The notes beneath the pieces were generated by a model. That model worked only from the letters and a program-made list of their open reading frames with translations, ran no database searches and was not told the DNA's origin. A DNA stretch of 64,000 bases from Burkholderiaceae bacterium (GTDB lineage Bacteria; Pseudomonadota; Gammaproteobacteria; Burkholderiales; Burkholderiaceae_E), in contig JAMLIN010000010.1 of assembly GCA_023954135.1 (NCBI GenBank), positions 1 to 64,000 of the forward strand, read 5' to 3'. Within the stretch, counting starts at the first letter, position 1, and each line of letters starts with the position of its first letter. Positions 57,059 through 64,000 of this stretch are shown in pieces. The translations under genes were made by a program, and so were the position numbers.

Positions 57059-58624
57059 ATGAATCTTCTCAGGGCCGCGGCGACGGTCAGTGGCCTGACC
57101 CTGTTGTCGCGGATCACCGGCCTGATCCGGGAGAACCTCGTCGCCGCGATCTTCGGAGCGTCGGCGCATACCGACGCCTTCTTCGTCGCGTTCCGGCTGC
57201 CCAACCTGCTGCGGCGGATGTTCGCCGAAGGCGCGTTCTCCCAGGCCTTCGTCCCGATCCTCGCCGATGTGCGCGAGCGCACCGAGCGCGAGGGCGACCC
57301 CGGCCAGATCCGGCTGCTGGTCGACCGGGTGGCGACGGCCCTGTTCTGGACCGTCCTGCTGGTATCCATCCTCGGGGCCGCCGCCGCGCCGGCCCTGGTG
57401 TGGCTGATGGCCTCGGGCCTCGCCCGCGATCCCGCCACCTTCGAGGTGGCCACCACCCTCACCCGATGGATGTTCCCGTACATCCTGTTCGTGTCGATGG
57501 TGGCGCTGTCGGCCGGCATCCTCAACACCTGGCGTCGCTTCATGGTGCCGGCCTTCGCCCCGGTGCTGCTGAACCTCTGCTTCATCGGCGCCGCCCTGCT
57601 GCTCACCCCCTGGTTCGACCCCCCGATCTACGCGCTCGGCGCCGGGGTGGTGCTCGGCGGCATCGCCCAGCTCGCAATCCAGATCCCGGCCCTGCATCGC
57701 ATCGGGGTGCTGCCGCGGATCGGCTTCGGCCTGCGGGCCGCCTTCACCGACCCCGATACCCGCCGGATCCTCAAGCTGATGGGGCCGGCGGTGCTGGCCG
57801 TCTCGGTCGCCCAGCTGAGCCTGATCATCAACACCCACATCGCTTCGCGACTGGCCGAGGGCAGTGTCTCCTGGGTGTCCTTCGGCGACCGGCTGATGGA
57901 GTTTCCGACCGCGCTCCTGGGCGTCGCCCTCGGAACCGTCCTGTTGCCGAGCCTGTCCAGGGCCCGCGCCGAGAACGCGACGGAACGCTACAGTCAGATG
58001 CTCGACTGGGGCCTGCGCCTGTCGGTGATGCTCGCCATCCCCTGCATGATCGGTCTTGCCACGCTCGCCGAGCCGCTGACCGCCCTGCTCTTCCACTACG
58101 GCCGCTTCACCGCGGACGACGTCGAGATGACCCGGCGGGCGGTCCTCGGCTATTCGCTGGGCCTGCTCGGGCTGATCGCCGTCAAGGTGCTGGCGCCGGG
58201 CTTCTATGCCCATCTCGACGTCCGTACGCCGGTGAAGATCGCCATCGCGGTCCTCGTCATGACCCAGATGATGAACATCGCCTTCGTTCCCCTGTTCGCC
58301 CATGCCGGCCTCGCCTTGTCGATCTCGGTCGGGGCGACCCTTAACGCGCTGATGCTGCTGATCGGCCTGCGCCGGCGCCGCAGCTACGTGCCGCAACCCG
58401 GCTGGCTGCGCTTCGGCCTGCAGGTCGGCGTGGCGGCGGCGGCCATGGCTGCCCTGCTGCTGTGGGTCGAGCCGCGTTTCGACTGGATCGCGCTGCAGGC
58501 GACGCCGTTCCGGCGCATCGGGCTGGTGCTGGGACTGGTCGCAGCCGCCGCCGCGGTCTACCTCGGCACCCTGCTCGCGGTCGGCATCCGGCCGCGGCAG
58601 TTCCTGCGCCGCGAAGACAACTGA
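57059..58624 (+). CDS. murJ: Lipid II flippase MurJ (MviN)
   Basis: 521 residues with about 14 hydrophobic helices. Moves undecaprenyl-linked peptidoglycan precursor (lipid II) across the inner membrane. Seen: MNLLRAAATVSGLTLLSRI, then RENLVAAIFGASAHTDAFFVAFRLPN, split across helix 1-2, LRRMFAEGAFSQAFVP and the RSQ/ANT-like helical repeats. Divergent from rpsT, the normal Burkholderiales order. Followed by proC after 42 bp. Confidence 0.96.
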   Translation: MNLLRAAATVSGLTLLSRITGLIRENLVAAIFGASAHTDAFFVAFRLPNLLRRMFAEGAFSQAFVPILADVRERTEREGDPGQIRLLVDRVATALFWTVLLVSILGAAAAPALVWLMASGLARDPATFEVATTLTRWMFPYILFVSMVALSAGILNTWRRFMVPAFAPVLLNLCFIGAALLLTPWFDPPIYALGAGVVLGGIAQLAIQIPALHRIGVLPRIGFGLRAAFTDPDTRRILKLMGPAVLAVSVAQLSLIINTHIASRLAEGSVSWVSFGDRLMEFPTALLGVALGTVLLPSLSRARAENATERYSQMLDWGLRLSVMLAIPCMIGLATLAEPLTALLFHYGRFTADDVEMTRRAVLGYSLGLLGLIAVKVLAPGFYAHLDVRTPVKIAIAVLVMTQMMNIAFVPLFAHAGLALSISVGATLNALMLLIGLRRRRSYVPQPGWLRFGLQVGVAAAAMAALLLWVEPRFDWIALQATPFRRIGLVLGLVAAAAAVYLGTLLAVGIRPRQFLRREDN

Positions 58625-58666
58625 AGGTCCGGCCGCACCCGGACGCACAAGAGGAGGACCCGACTC

Positions 58667-59497
58667 ATGCGAATCACCTTCATCGGCGCCGGCAACATGG
58701 CAAGCGCCCTGATCGGCGGGCTGCTCGCCAACGGCCACCAGGCGAGCGCGATCCGGGCGATCGACCCGTCGGAAGAGCAGCGCCGGCGCATCGCGGCACA
58801 GTTCGGCGTCGCCTGCCATTCGGACTTCGCCGATTCCGGCGATGGCGACGTGGTCGTGCTCGCCGTCAAGCCGCAGGCGATCGCCCAGGTGGTGCGGCCC
58901 CTCGCCGGCCGGGTCGACGACCGGCTGGTGATCAGCGTCGCGGCCGGCATCCGGGCCACCGACCTGTCGCGCTGGCTCGGCGGCCATCGGCGCATCGTGC
59001 GCTGCATGCCCAACACGCCGGCACTGATCGGCATGGGGGTCACCGGGCTTGCCGCGCTGCCGGGCCTGTCCGATGCGGACCGCCAGAGCGCCCGGGCGAT
59101 CCTGGAGGCGGTGGGCAGCGTCGTCTGGGTCGACGAGGAATCGCTGCTCGACGCGGTGACCTCGGTCAGCGGCAGCGGCCCGGCCTACGTCTTCTACTTC
59201 ATGGAGCAGCTCGAGCTCGCCGGACGCGCCGTCGGCCTGTCGCCCGAGCAGTCGCGCGCGCTCACGCTGGCCACCTTCCGGGGCGCGGCCGAGCTCGCCA
59301 TCCGCTCGGACGAACCGCTGTCGGTCCTGCGCGAGCGGGTCACCTCGAAAGGCGGCACGACCGCCGCCGCGCTCGCCGTCCTCGGCGAAGGCCCCATTGC
59401 CGAAGCGATCGGACGCGGCGTCGCGGCCGCCTGCCGTCGCAGTAAGGAACTCGGCGACGAATTCGGCTCCGATCCGGCCTCGGATTCGGGCGCATGA
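58667..59497 (+). CDS. proC: Pyrroline-5-carboxylate reductase
   Basis: 276 residues. Reduces pyrroline-5-carboxylate to proline with NADPH, the last proline step. Rossmann start MRITFIGAGNMASALIGGL, then VVLAVKPQ, MPNTPALIGMGVTGL and the C-terminal SGSGPAYVFYFMEQL and VTSKGGTTAAAL. ATG after GAGGAGG. The last residues (after GDEFGS) including the stop are encoded in palindromic element copy C, so the native C-terminus was probably replaced. Follows murJ, converges on ubiA. Confidence 0.96.
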   Translation: MRITFIGAGNMASALIGGLLANGHQASAIRAIDPSEEQRRRIAAQFGVACHSDFADSGDGDVVVLAVKPQAIAQVVRPLAGRVDDRLVISVAAGIRATDLSRWLGGHRRIVRCMPNTPALIGMGVTGLAALPGLSDADRQSARAILEAVGSVVWVDEESLLDAVTSVSGSGPAYVFYFMEQLELAGRAVGLSPEQSRALTLATFRGAAELAIRSDEPLSVLRERVTSKGGTTAAALAVLGEGPIAEAIGRGVAAACRRSKELGDEFGSDPASDSGA

Positions 59498-59542
59498 CCG
59501 CGTTGGGGCGCCTTGCCCTGCACCCGAATCCGAGGCCGGATC
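59471..59542. repeat. Palindromic dispersed element, copy C (internally deleted)
   Basis: Arms GATCCGGCCTCGGATTCGGG (59471-59490) and its exact reverse complement (59523-59542) pair perfectly over 20 bp. Between them is CGCGTTGGGGCGCCTTGCC, matching copies A and B, but about 35 bp of their core (the GTAC dyad and the second GGCGCCCC arm) is missing. Supplies the proC stop and part of the ubiA stop, and lies between convergent genes. Confidence 0.85.
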
Positions 59543-60413
59543 AGCCGGGGAGGACGTACTCGGCGAGCACGCCGAGCATGATCGCGGCGCCGAGCCAGTT
59601 GTTGAGGTTGAAGGCCCGGAAGCAGCCCTCGCGCTGCCGGTCGCGGATCAGGAACCCGTGGTGGACGGCCATCAGGGCCGCCACCGCGAGTCCGGTCGCA
59701 TAGGGCCAGCCGAAGCCGACACGCGCGCCGACCACGCCGAGCAGGCCGAGGGTCGCCGCGTAGCAGAGCATGACCGCCGCGACGTCGAAGCGACCGAAGG
59801 TCAATGCCGAGCTGCGCAACCCGAGATGGATGTCGTCGTCGCGATCGACCATCGCGTACTCGGTGTCGTAGGCGATCGCCCAGAAGACGTTGGCCAGCAG
59901 CATCAGCCAGGCTTCGGTCGGAACGAAGCCGTGCACGGCGGCGAAGGCCATCGGGATGCCGAAGCCGAACGCGATGCCGAGATAGGCCTGCGGCATCGGG
60001 AAGAAGCGCTTGGTGAACGGATAGCTCCCCGCGATGAAGGCGGCAACGAAGGCGAGCTGCCAGGTCAGGGTATTGAAGGGAATGATCAGGACCAGGGCCA
60101 GCAGCGACAGGATCGCGAAGACGGCGACGGCCTCCCAGGGACGGATCCGGCCGGTGGTGACCGGGCGATCGCGGGTGCGCTTCACATGGCGGTCGAAGTC
60201 CCGGTCGGCGAAATCGTTGATCGCGCAGCCCGCCGAGCGCATCAGCAGGGTGCCGAGGCAGAAGGCGAACAGCATGTAGGGATCCGGCGCGCCGTCGGCG
60301 GCGATGAACAGGGCCCAGAGCGTCGGCCACAGCAGCAGCAGCGTTCCGATCGGCCGGTGCAGGCGAACCAGCAGGGCATACGAAACGAGCCGGTCGGAGA
60401 TGGCTGGCGTCAT
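59541..60413 (-). CDS. ubiA: 4-hydroxybenzoate octaprenyltransferase
   Basis: 290 residues, about eight or nine hydrophobic helices. Joins a polyprenyl chain to 4-hydroxybenzoate for ubiquinone. The two Asp-rich motifs are intact: [15 protein letters not shown] and [14 protein letters not shown]. The family start [20 protein letters not shown] is present. Its 3' end converges on proC with copy C between; 5' end is divergent from the FecR gene by 143 bp. Confidence 0.96.
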   Translation of the reverse strand: MTPAISDRLVSYALLVRLHRPIGTLLLLWPTLWALFIAADGAPDPYMLFAFCLGTLLMRSAGCAINDFADRDFDRHVKRTRDRPVTTGRIRPWEAVAVFAILSLLALVLIIPFNTLTWQLAFVAAFIAGSYPFTKRFFPMPQAYLGIAFGFGIPMAFAAVHGFVPTEAWLMLLANVFWAIAYDTEYAMVDRDDDIHLGLRSSALTFGRFDVAAVMLCYAATLGLLGVVGARVGFGWPYATGLAVAALMAVHHGFLIRDRQREGCFRAFNLNNWLGAAIMLGVLAEYVLPG

Positions 60414-60556
60414 GGGACTTCGGGCGGATAGAGCTTGGCGAAAGGCGTCTGGCGAACGATGTTACCGAAAGCCGCCGGTGCCGGAAAAATCACCATCCAT
60501 CGGCCATCGGGATGGAAGCCCTCAGGTTCGGGCTGCGCCTGCCGCAAACACGGATC

Positions 60557-61300
60557 ATGGGGAACCCTGCTCTCACGAACCGTCGTCCCTGCGCCCTGGC
60601 CCGCATCGGCTTCGGACTGGCCATGCTGGTCCTGGCCTGCGGTGCACTGGCATCGGAACTTGCCGGCGAAGTGGTTTCGGCCAGTGGCCCGACCATGCAC
60701 CTGCGCCCGCAGCATCTGAACTCGCCGGTTCGGTCCGGCAGCCCGATCCACGCCGGTGACCGCTTTCGCACCGGCCCGCAGGCACGGCTCGAACTGCGCA
60801 TGCGCGACGGGGCAGTGCTCTCGATCGGCCCCGACAGCGAATTCCAGGTCGATGAATACCGGCTCGAAGCGGGCAAGCAGCGCGCCTTCTATTCGCTCGC
60901 GCGCGGCCTGGTGCGCACCGTCAGCGGTGCCATCGGCAAGATCCGCCACGAGGAATTCCGGCTCACGACCCCGACCGCCGTGATGGGCATCCGGGGCACG
61001 GATTTCAGCGTCGAGCATTCCCTGTGCATGCCCTCGGCCGGCTGCGACGACGGCGCCCTGCCGGGCGAACGCCTGCGGGTCTCGGTCCACCAGGGCCGGG
61101 TCGCGGTGAGCAGCGCACACGGCACCATCGAGGTTCCCGAAGGCCAGACCCTGCGACTGGCCGGCCGCAACGGGGTGCCCATGCGCGACGGCGACGGCGC
61201 CCGCAAGCTCCCGCCGGTGCAGCACACGCCGAAGCGCCCCGCCGCCACCGACCACGACTACCAGCCGGTACTTCCCGGCGAGCTCGGCCGCCGCGGCTGA
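60557..61300 (+). CDS. Exported FecR-domain protein
   Basis: 247 residues from the ATG at 60557; an in-frame ATG at 60512 would add 15 residues. N-terminal signal peptide (LARIGFGLAMLVLACGALAS) then a FecR beta-domain: GDRFRTGPQARLELRMRDGA, LSIGPDSEFQVDEY, TPTAVMGIRGTDFSV. No cytoplasmic domain or adjacent sigma factor or TonB receptor gene, so it is not an anti-sigma factor of the FecR type but the periplasmic/exported kind. The CMPSAGC pair of Cys could form a disulfide. The 3' end overlaps comEA by 43 bp on opposite strands. No ribosome site seen. Confidence 0.8.
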   Translation: MGNPALTNRRPCALARIGFGLAMLVLACGALASELAGEVVSASGPTMHLRPQHLNSPVRSGSPIHAGDRFRTGPQARLELRMRDGAVLSIGPDSEFQVDEYRLEAGKQRAFYSLARGLVRTVSGAIGKIRHEEFRLTTPTAVMGIRGTDFSVEHSLCMPSAGCDDGALPGERLRVSVHQGRVAVSSAHGTIEVPEGQTLRLAGRNGVPMRDGDGARKLPPVQHTPKRPAATDHDYQPVLPGELGRRG

Positions 61301-61662
61301 TCGGCGGGGATGTCCCGCACCCAGGCGCGCGCCCGCTCCGCGCCGCCCGCACGACCGGCGCCCCCCGCACCGCCGGCCATGCCCGGCGGACTCGCGACCT
61401 CGAGCCCGGCCTCCGTCATCCGCCGCAGGCTGGCCGCCCCGACGCCCCGCACCCGATCGCGCAGGTCCTCGAGATCGATGTAGGGGCCCCGCTCACGCTC
61501 GGCGATGATGCGGGCCGCGATCGCCGGGCCGATGCCGCGGATCGATTCGAGCTCCGCCTGGGAAGCGACGTTGGCATCGACGGCCCGGGCCGGCGGCGCC
61601 ATTCCGATGCCCGCGATCGCCAGCACGCAGAGCAGCATCGCGGTGAACCGCGGGATCGGCAT
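61258..61662 (-). CDS. comEA: ComEA-like helix-hairpin-helix protein
   Basis: 134 residues from the ATG at 61662 (signal MPIPRFTAMLLCVLAIAGIG). Two helix-hairpin-helix DNA-binding motifs: NVASQAELESIRGIGPAIAA then IDLEDLRDRVRGVGAASLRR. ComEA binds incoming DNA in the periplasm during natural transformation. The tail is Gly/Ala-rich and then Pro/Ser-rich (residues 95-134), and overlaps the FecR gene; only the first 95 residues match the family. With pilT and pilU in the same window, uptake competence is plausible. Confidence 0.88.
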   Translation of the reverse strand: MPIPRFTAMLLCVLAIAGIGMAPPARAVDANVASQAELESIRGIGPAIAARIIAERERGPYIDLEDLRDRVRGVGAASLRRMTEAGLEVASPPGMAGGAGGAGRAGGAERARAWVRDIPADQPRRPSSPGSTGW

Positions 61663-61743
61663 CGGATTCTCCGGAACCCCGGGCACCGATGCCCGGACCG
61701 GAAGTATGGCCGCGGTCGCCTGCCGCGCCATCGGCCTGACGGA

Positions 61744-62733
61744 TCAGCCGTTGGGGTGGGTGGCGAGCCAGTGCACATACTTCGCCACGCCTTCCTCGAC
61801 GCTCGCGAAAGGCGCCGTATAGCCGGCCGCCCGCAGGCGCGTGGAGTCGCAGCGGGTGAAGCTCTGGTACTTGCCCTTGAGCGCCTCGGGGAACTCGATG
61901 TACTCGAGCAGGCCCGCCGAGACCATGCCGGCAAGATCGAGCGGCGCCTCGCCGCGCAGCTCGCGCAGGGTCGCCACCACGGTGCGGGCGATGTCGTTGA
62001 AGGGCTGCGCCCGGCCGGTGCCGCAATTGAACACGCCGCGCATCGCCGGGTTGTCGAGGCAATGGAGGTTCACCGCCACGACGTCGTCGACATGGACGAA
62101 GTCGCGCGACTGCTCGCCGGGACCGTAGCCGTCGTGCGGACCGAACAGGCGCACCCGGCCATCGGCGAGGAACTGGTTGTAGTTGTGGAAGGCCACCGAA
62201 GCCATCCGGCCCTTGTGCGACTCGCGCGGACCATAGACGTTGAAGTAGCGCAGGCCGACCACCTGGCTCCCGGCCTGCTCGAGGCGACGCCGCACGATCT
62301 GGTCGAACAGCAGCTTCGAGTAGCCGTAGACGTTCAGCGGCGATTCGTACTCGGGCGTCTCGATGAACTCGCTGCTGCCGCCGTAGACCGCCGCCGACGA
62401 GGCGTAGATGAACGGGATCCGCTGCGCCAGGGCGTAGTCGAGCAGCGCCAGGGAATAGCGATAGTTGTTCGCCATCATGTAGCGTCCGTCGCTTTCCATC
62501 GTGTCGGAGCAGGCGCCCTGGTGGAAGATCGCGCGCACCCCCCGCAGGCTGCCGAGGCGGGCGAGGAACTCCTCCTTGTCGAGGTAGTCCGCGATGTCGC
62601 TGCCGACCAGGTTGCGGAACTTCGCCGCGGCGCGCAGGTTGTCGACCGCGATGATCTCGCGCTCGCCGCGGGCATTGAGCGCCCGCAACAGGTTCGAGCC
62701 GATGAAGCCGGCCGCGCCGGTGACGATGATCAT
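61744..62733 (-). CDS. hldD: ADP-L-glycero-D-manno-heptose 6-epimerase
   Basis: 329 residues. NADP-dependent extended SDR, last step to ADP-L-glycero-D-manno-heptose for the LPS inner core. Seen: [29 protein letters not shown], the catalytic [10 protein letters not shown] (Tyr-x3-Lys) and [18 protein letters not shown]. Its ATG overlaps the stop of rfaE1 (ATGA). Lies 81 bp before comEA. Confidence 0.96.
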   Translation of the reverse strand: MIIVTGAAGFIGSNLLRALNARGEREIIAVDNLRAAAKFRNLVGSDIADYLDKEEFLARLGSLRGVRAIFHQGACSDTMESDGRYMMANNYRYSLALLDYALAQRIPFIYASSAAVYGGSSEFIETPEYESPLNVYGYSKLLFDQIVRRRLEQAGSQVVGLRYFNVYGPRESHKGRMASVAFHNYNQFLADGRVRLFGPHDGYGPGEQSRDFVHVDDVVAVNLHCLDNPAMRGVFNCGTGRAQPFNDIARTVVATLRELRGEAPLDLAGMVSAGLLEYIEFPEALKGKYQSFTRCDSTRLRAAGYTAPFASVEEGVAKYVHWLATHPNG

Positions 62734-63662
62734 GATCCGAACAACTCCTCTGGGGTCACGTCGGCGGTGCCGAGCTTGCCGACCACGATGCCGCCTGCCG
62801 TGTTGGCCAACCCCATCGCCACCGCCAGCGGGCAGCCGACCGCCAGGGCGGTCGCGAGCGTGGCGACGACGGTATCGCCCGCACCCGATACATCGTAGAC
62901 CTCGCGGGCACGGGCGGCCACATGGCGACTGCTGCCATCGCGGGAAAAGAGCGACATGCCCTCCTCGGAGCGCGTCACCAGCAGCGCATCGAGCTCGAGC
63001 CGCTCGCGCAACGCATGCGCCTTCGCGGCGAGATCTTCCTCGCCCTGCCAGCTCCCGACGACCGCGCGCAGCTCGGCCCGGTTCGGGGTGAGGATGGACG
63101 CTCCGCGGTAGCGATCGAAATCCTCGCCCTTCGGGTCGACGACCACGGGCTTTCCCGCTTCGCGGGCGATGGCGAGCATCCGGTCGACCTGGGCGAGCCC
63201 GCCCTTGCCGTAGTCGGACAGGACCATGACGTCGCAGGCGTCGATCGCCTCGCGCACCGCATCGAGCTTGGCCGCGAGCGCATCGGGACCGGGGCTTTCC
63301 TCGAAGTCGATGCGCAGCAGCTGTTGCTGGCGTCCGATCACGCGAAGCTTGATGGTGGTCGGCAGGTCGGCATCGCGCGCGAGCCGAAGCTCGACGCCGA
63401 GCTCGCCCGCCATCCGCGCGATCAGCTCGCCGGGTTCGTCATTGCCGACGATGGCGACCAGGGTGGCGTGGGCGCCGAGCGAAGCGACGTTGCGCGCCAC
63501 GTTGGCCGCGCCGCCGAGGCGTTCCTCGAACTGCCTGATGCGCACGACGGGCACCGGGGCCTCGGGAGAGATCCGCTCGACATCCCCGAACCAGTACCGG
63601 TCGAGCATCGCATCGCCGACCACGAGCACTCGCGCCGGCCGGAAATCCACTCGTTCACTCAC
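62730..63662 (-). CDS. rfaE1: D-glycero-beta-D-manno-heptose-7-phosphate kinase
   Basis: 310 residues from the GTG at 63662, chosen because GGGGAGG lies 6 nt upstream and it overlaps the lapB stop by 8 bp; an ATG at 63689 is in frame but has a weaker site. Phosphorylates heptose-7-phosphate at C1 in ADP-heptose synthesis. PfkB-type kinase: [29 protein letters not shown], and the anion hole/base [14 protein letters not shown]. This is the stand-alone kinase half (HldE domain I); the adenylyltransferase half must be encoded elsewhere. Confidence 0.95.
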   Translation of the reverse strand: MSERVDFRPARVLVVGDAMLDRYWFGDVERISPEAPVPVVRIRQFEERLGGAANVARNVASLGAHATLVAIVGNDEPGELIARMAGELGVELRLARDADLPTTIKLRVIGRQQQLLRIDFEESPGPDALAAKLDAVREAIDACDVMVLSDYGKGGLAQVDRMLAIAREAGKPVVVDPKGEDFDRYRGASILTPNRAELRAVVGSWQGEEDLAAKAHALRERLELDALLVTRSEEGMSLFSRDGSSRHVAARAREVYDVSGAGDTVVATLATALAVGCPLAVAMGLANTAGGIVVGKLGTADVTPEELFGS

Positions 63663-64000
63663 CGATGCCCTCCCCGCGACGCGGCGCATAGCTGTCCCAG
63701 CGGCTGCATCCCGGACACTGCCAGTAGTAGGTGCGTGCCTTGAATCCGCAATAGGAACAGATGTAGCGTCCCAGGCGATCGGCCTGGTCCTTGGCGAGCG
63801 AGCGAATCAGGTCGTCGCGGGCGCGCTCGCGCGGACTGCGGCCATCGGCCCCCGCCGACAGCAGGGTCTCGAGCGCAAGGAGCGAGGGCCAGTCGCGCAG
63901 GATCGCCTCGGCCCATTCCACTGCGGCATCGGCGCCGTCGCGCGCCAGGCGCGCATCGAACACCGCCCGGAAGACATCGATCGAAGGGGCGCTCGCCGCG
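63655..64000 (-). CDS. lapB: LPS assembly protein LapB (YciM), C-terminal part
   Basis: Only the last ~115 residues lie in the window; the start is beyond its right edge. LapB is an inner-membrane-anchored TPR protein that controls LpxC turnover and so LPS amount. The C-terminal rubredoxin-like zinc ribbon is complete: YICSYCGF and YWQCPGCSRWDSY (two C-x2-C pairs). The TPR region begins upstream. Followed directly by rfaE1, the usual Burkholderiales order. Confidence 0.93.
   Translation of the reverse strand, partial: AASAPSIDVFRAVFDARLARDGADAAVEWAEAILRDWPSLLALETLLSAGADGRSPRERARDDLIRSLAKDQADRLGRYICSYCGFKARTYYWQCPGCSRWDSYAPRRGEGIGE

Noticed and set aside
60557..61300. Anti-sigma factor FecR
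   Set aside because: No cytoplasmic segment before the signal helix and no neighbouring ECF sigma gene or TonB receptor.

Overview
This 64 kb window comes from the chromosome of a high-GC Gram-negative bacterium. The gene families and their order point to a betaproteobacterium of the order Burkholderiales: pilU-pilT next to yggS, a leuS...lptE-holA-proA-hemJ set, lapB-rfaE1-hldD-comEA, the aminoglycoside-phosphotransferase-like homoserine kinase beside a BPSS1780-type membrane protein and uvrD, and a known kind of GC-rich Burkholderiales dispersed repeat. It carries envelope (LPS, peptidoglycan, type IV pilus) and housekeeping genes. I saw no tRNA, rRNA, CRISPR array, prophage or intact insertion sequence.

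Layout. 1-1.2 kb: 3' part of argG. 1.4-10.5 kb: a minus-strand, probably co-transcribed trio of poorly described envelope genes (membrane protein, transglutaminase-like protein without the usual Cys, 1,797-residue PPC/discoidin/VWA protein). 10.8-13.6 kb: two small exported proteins, an AraC-family remnant, an atypical Hfq-like protein and yajQ. 13.6-24.1 kb: acyl-CoA synthetase, serine hydrolase, acyl-CoA dehydrogenase, the isoprenoid pair dxs-ispA with xseB, a Rieske oxygenase-rhodanese pair and a dienelactone hydrolase. 24.2-36 kb: polA and a LOG-family gene starting head to head with overlapping start codons, thrB, a membrane protein, uvrD, a second acyl-CoA synthetase, purU and an IclR regulator. 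36.4-51.6 kb: leuS, then an LysR-controlled catabolic operon with a complete TRAP transporter (39.1-47.9 kb) that sits between leuS and lptE-holA, then proA and hemJ. 51.6-64 kb: HCCA isomerase-like protein, THUMP methyltransferase, pilU-pilT, yggS, rpsT, murJ, proC, ubiA, a FecR-domain protein, comEA, hldD, rfaE1 and the 3' part of lapB.

How genes work together. dxs and ispA feed isoprenoid diphosphates to ubiA (ubiquinone) and indirectly to murJ-dependent peptidoglycan export. rfaE1 and hldD make ADP-heptose for LPS, lptE places LPS in the outer membrane, and lapB tunes LPS synthesis. pilT, pilU and comEA belong to twitching and DNA uptake. proA and proC are two steps of proline synthesis. 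The TRAP operon combines uptake, an FAD-linked oxidase, an SDR, a sugar-type kinase and a glycerol-dehydrogenase-like enzyme, which suggests import and breakdown of an unknown, probably carboxylated, polyol or sugar acid.

The most unusual non-coding content is a set of palindromic intergenic elements. One ~70-100 bp family occurs three times with matched changes in both arms. A 164-bp palindrome bounded by CTAG sits exactly between proA and hemJ, and a short CTAG-bounded inverted repeat lies between leuS and the LysR gene. Several of them supply stop codons to the flanking genes.
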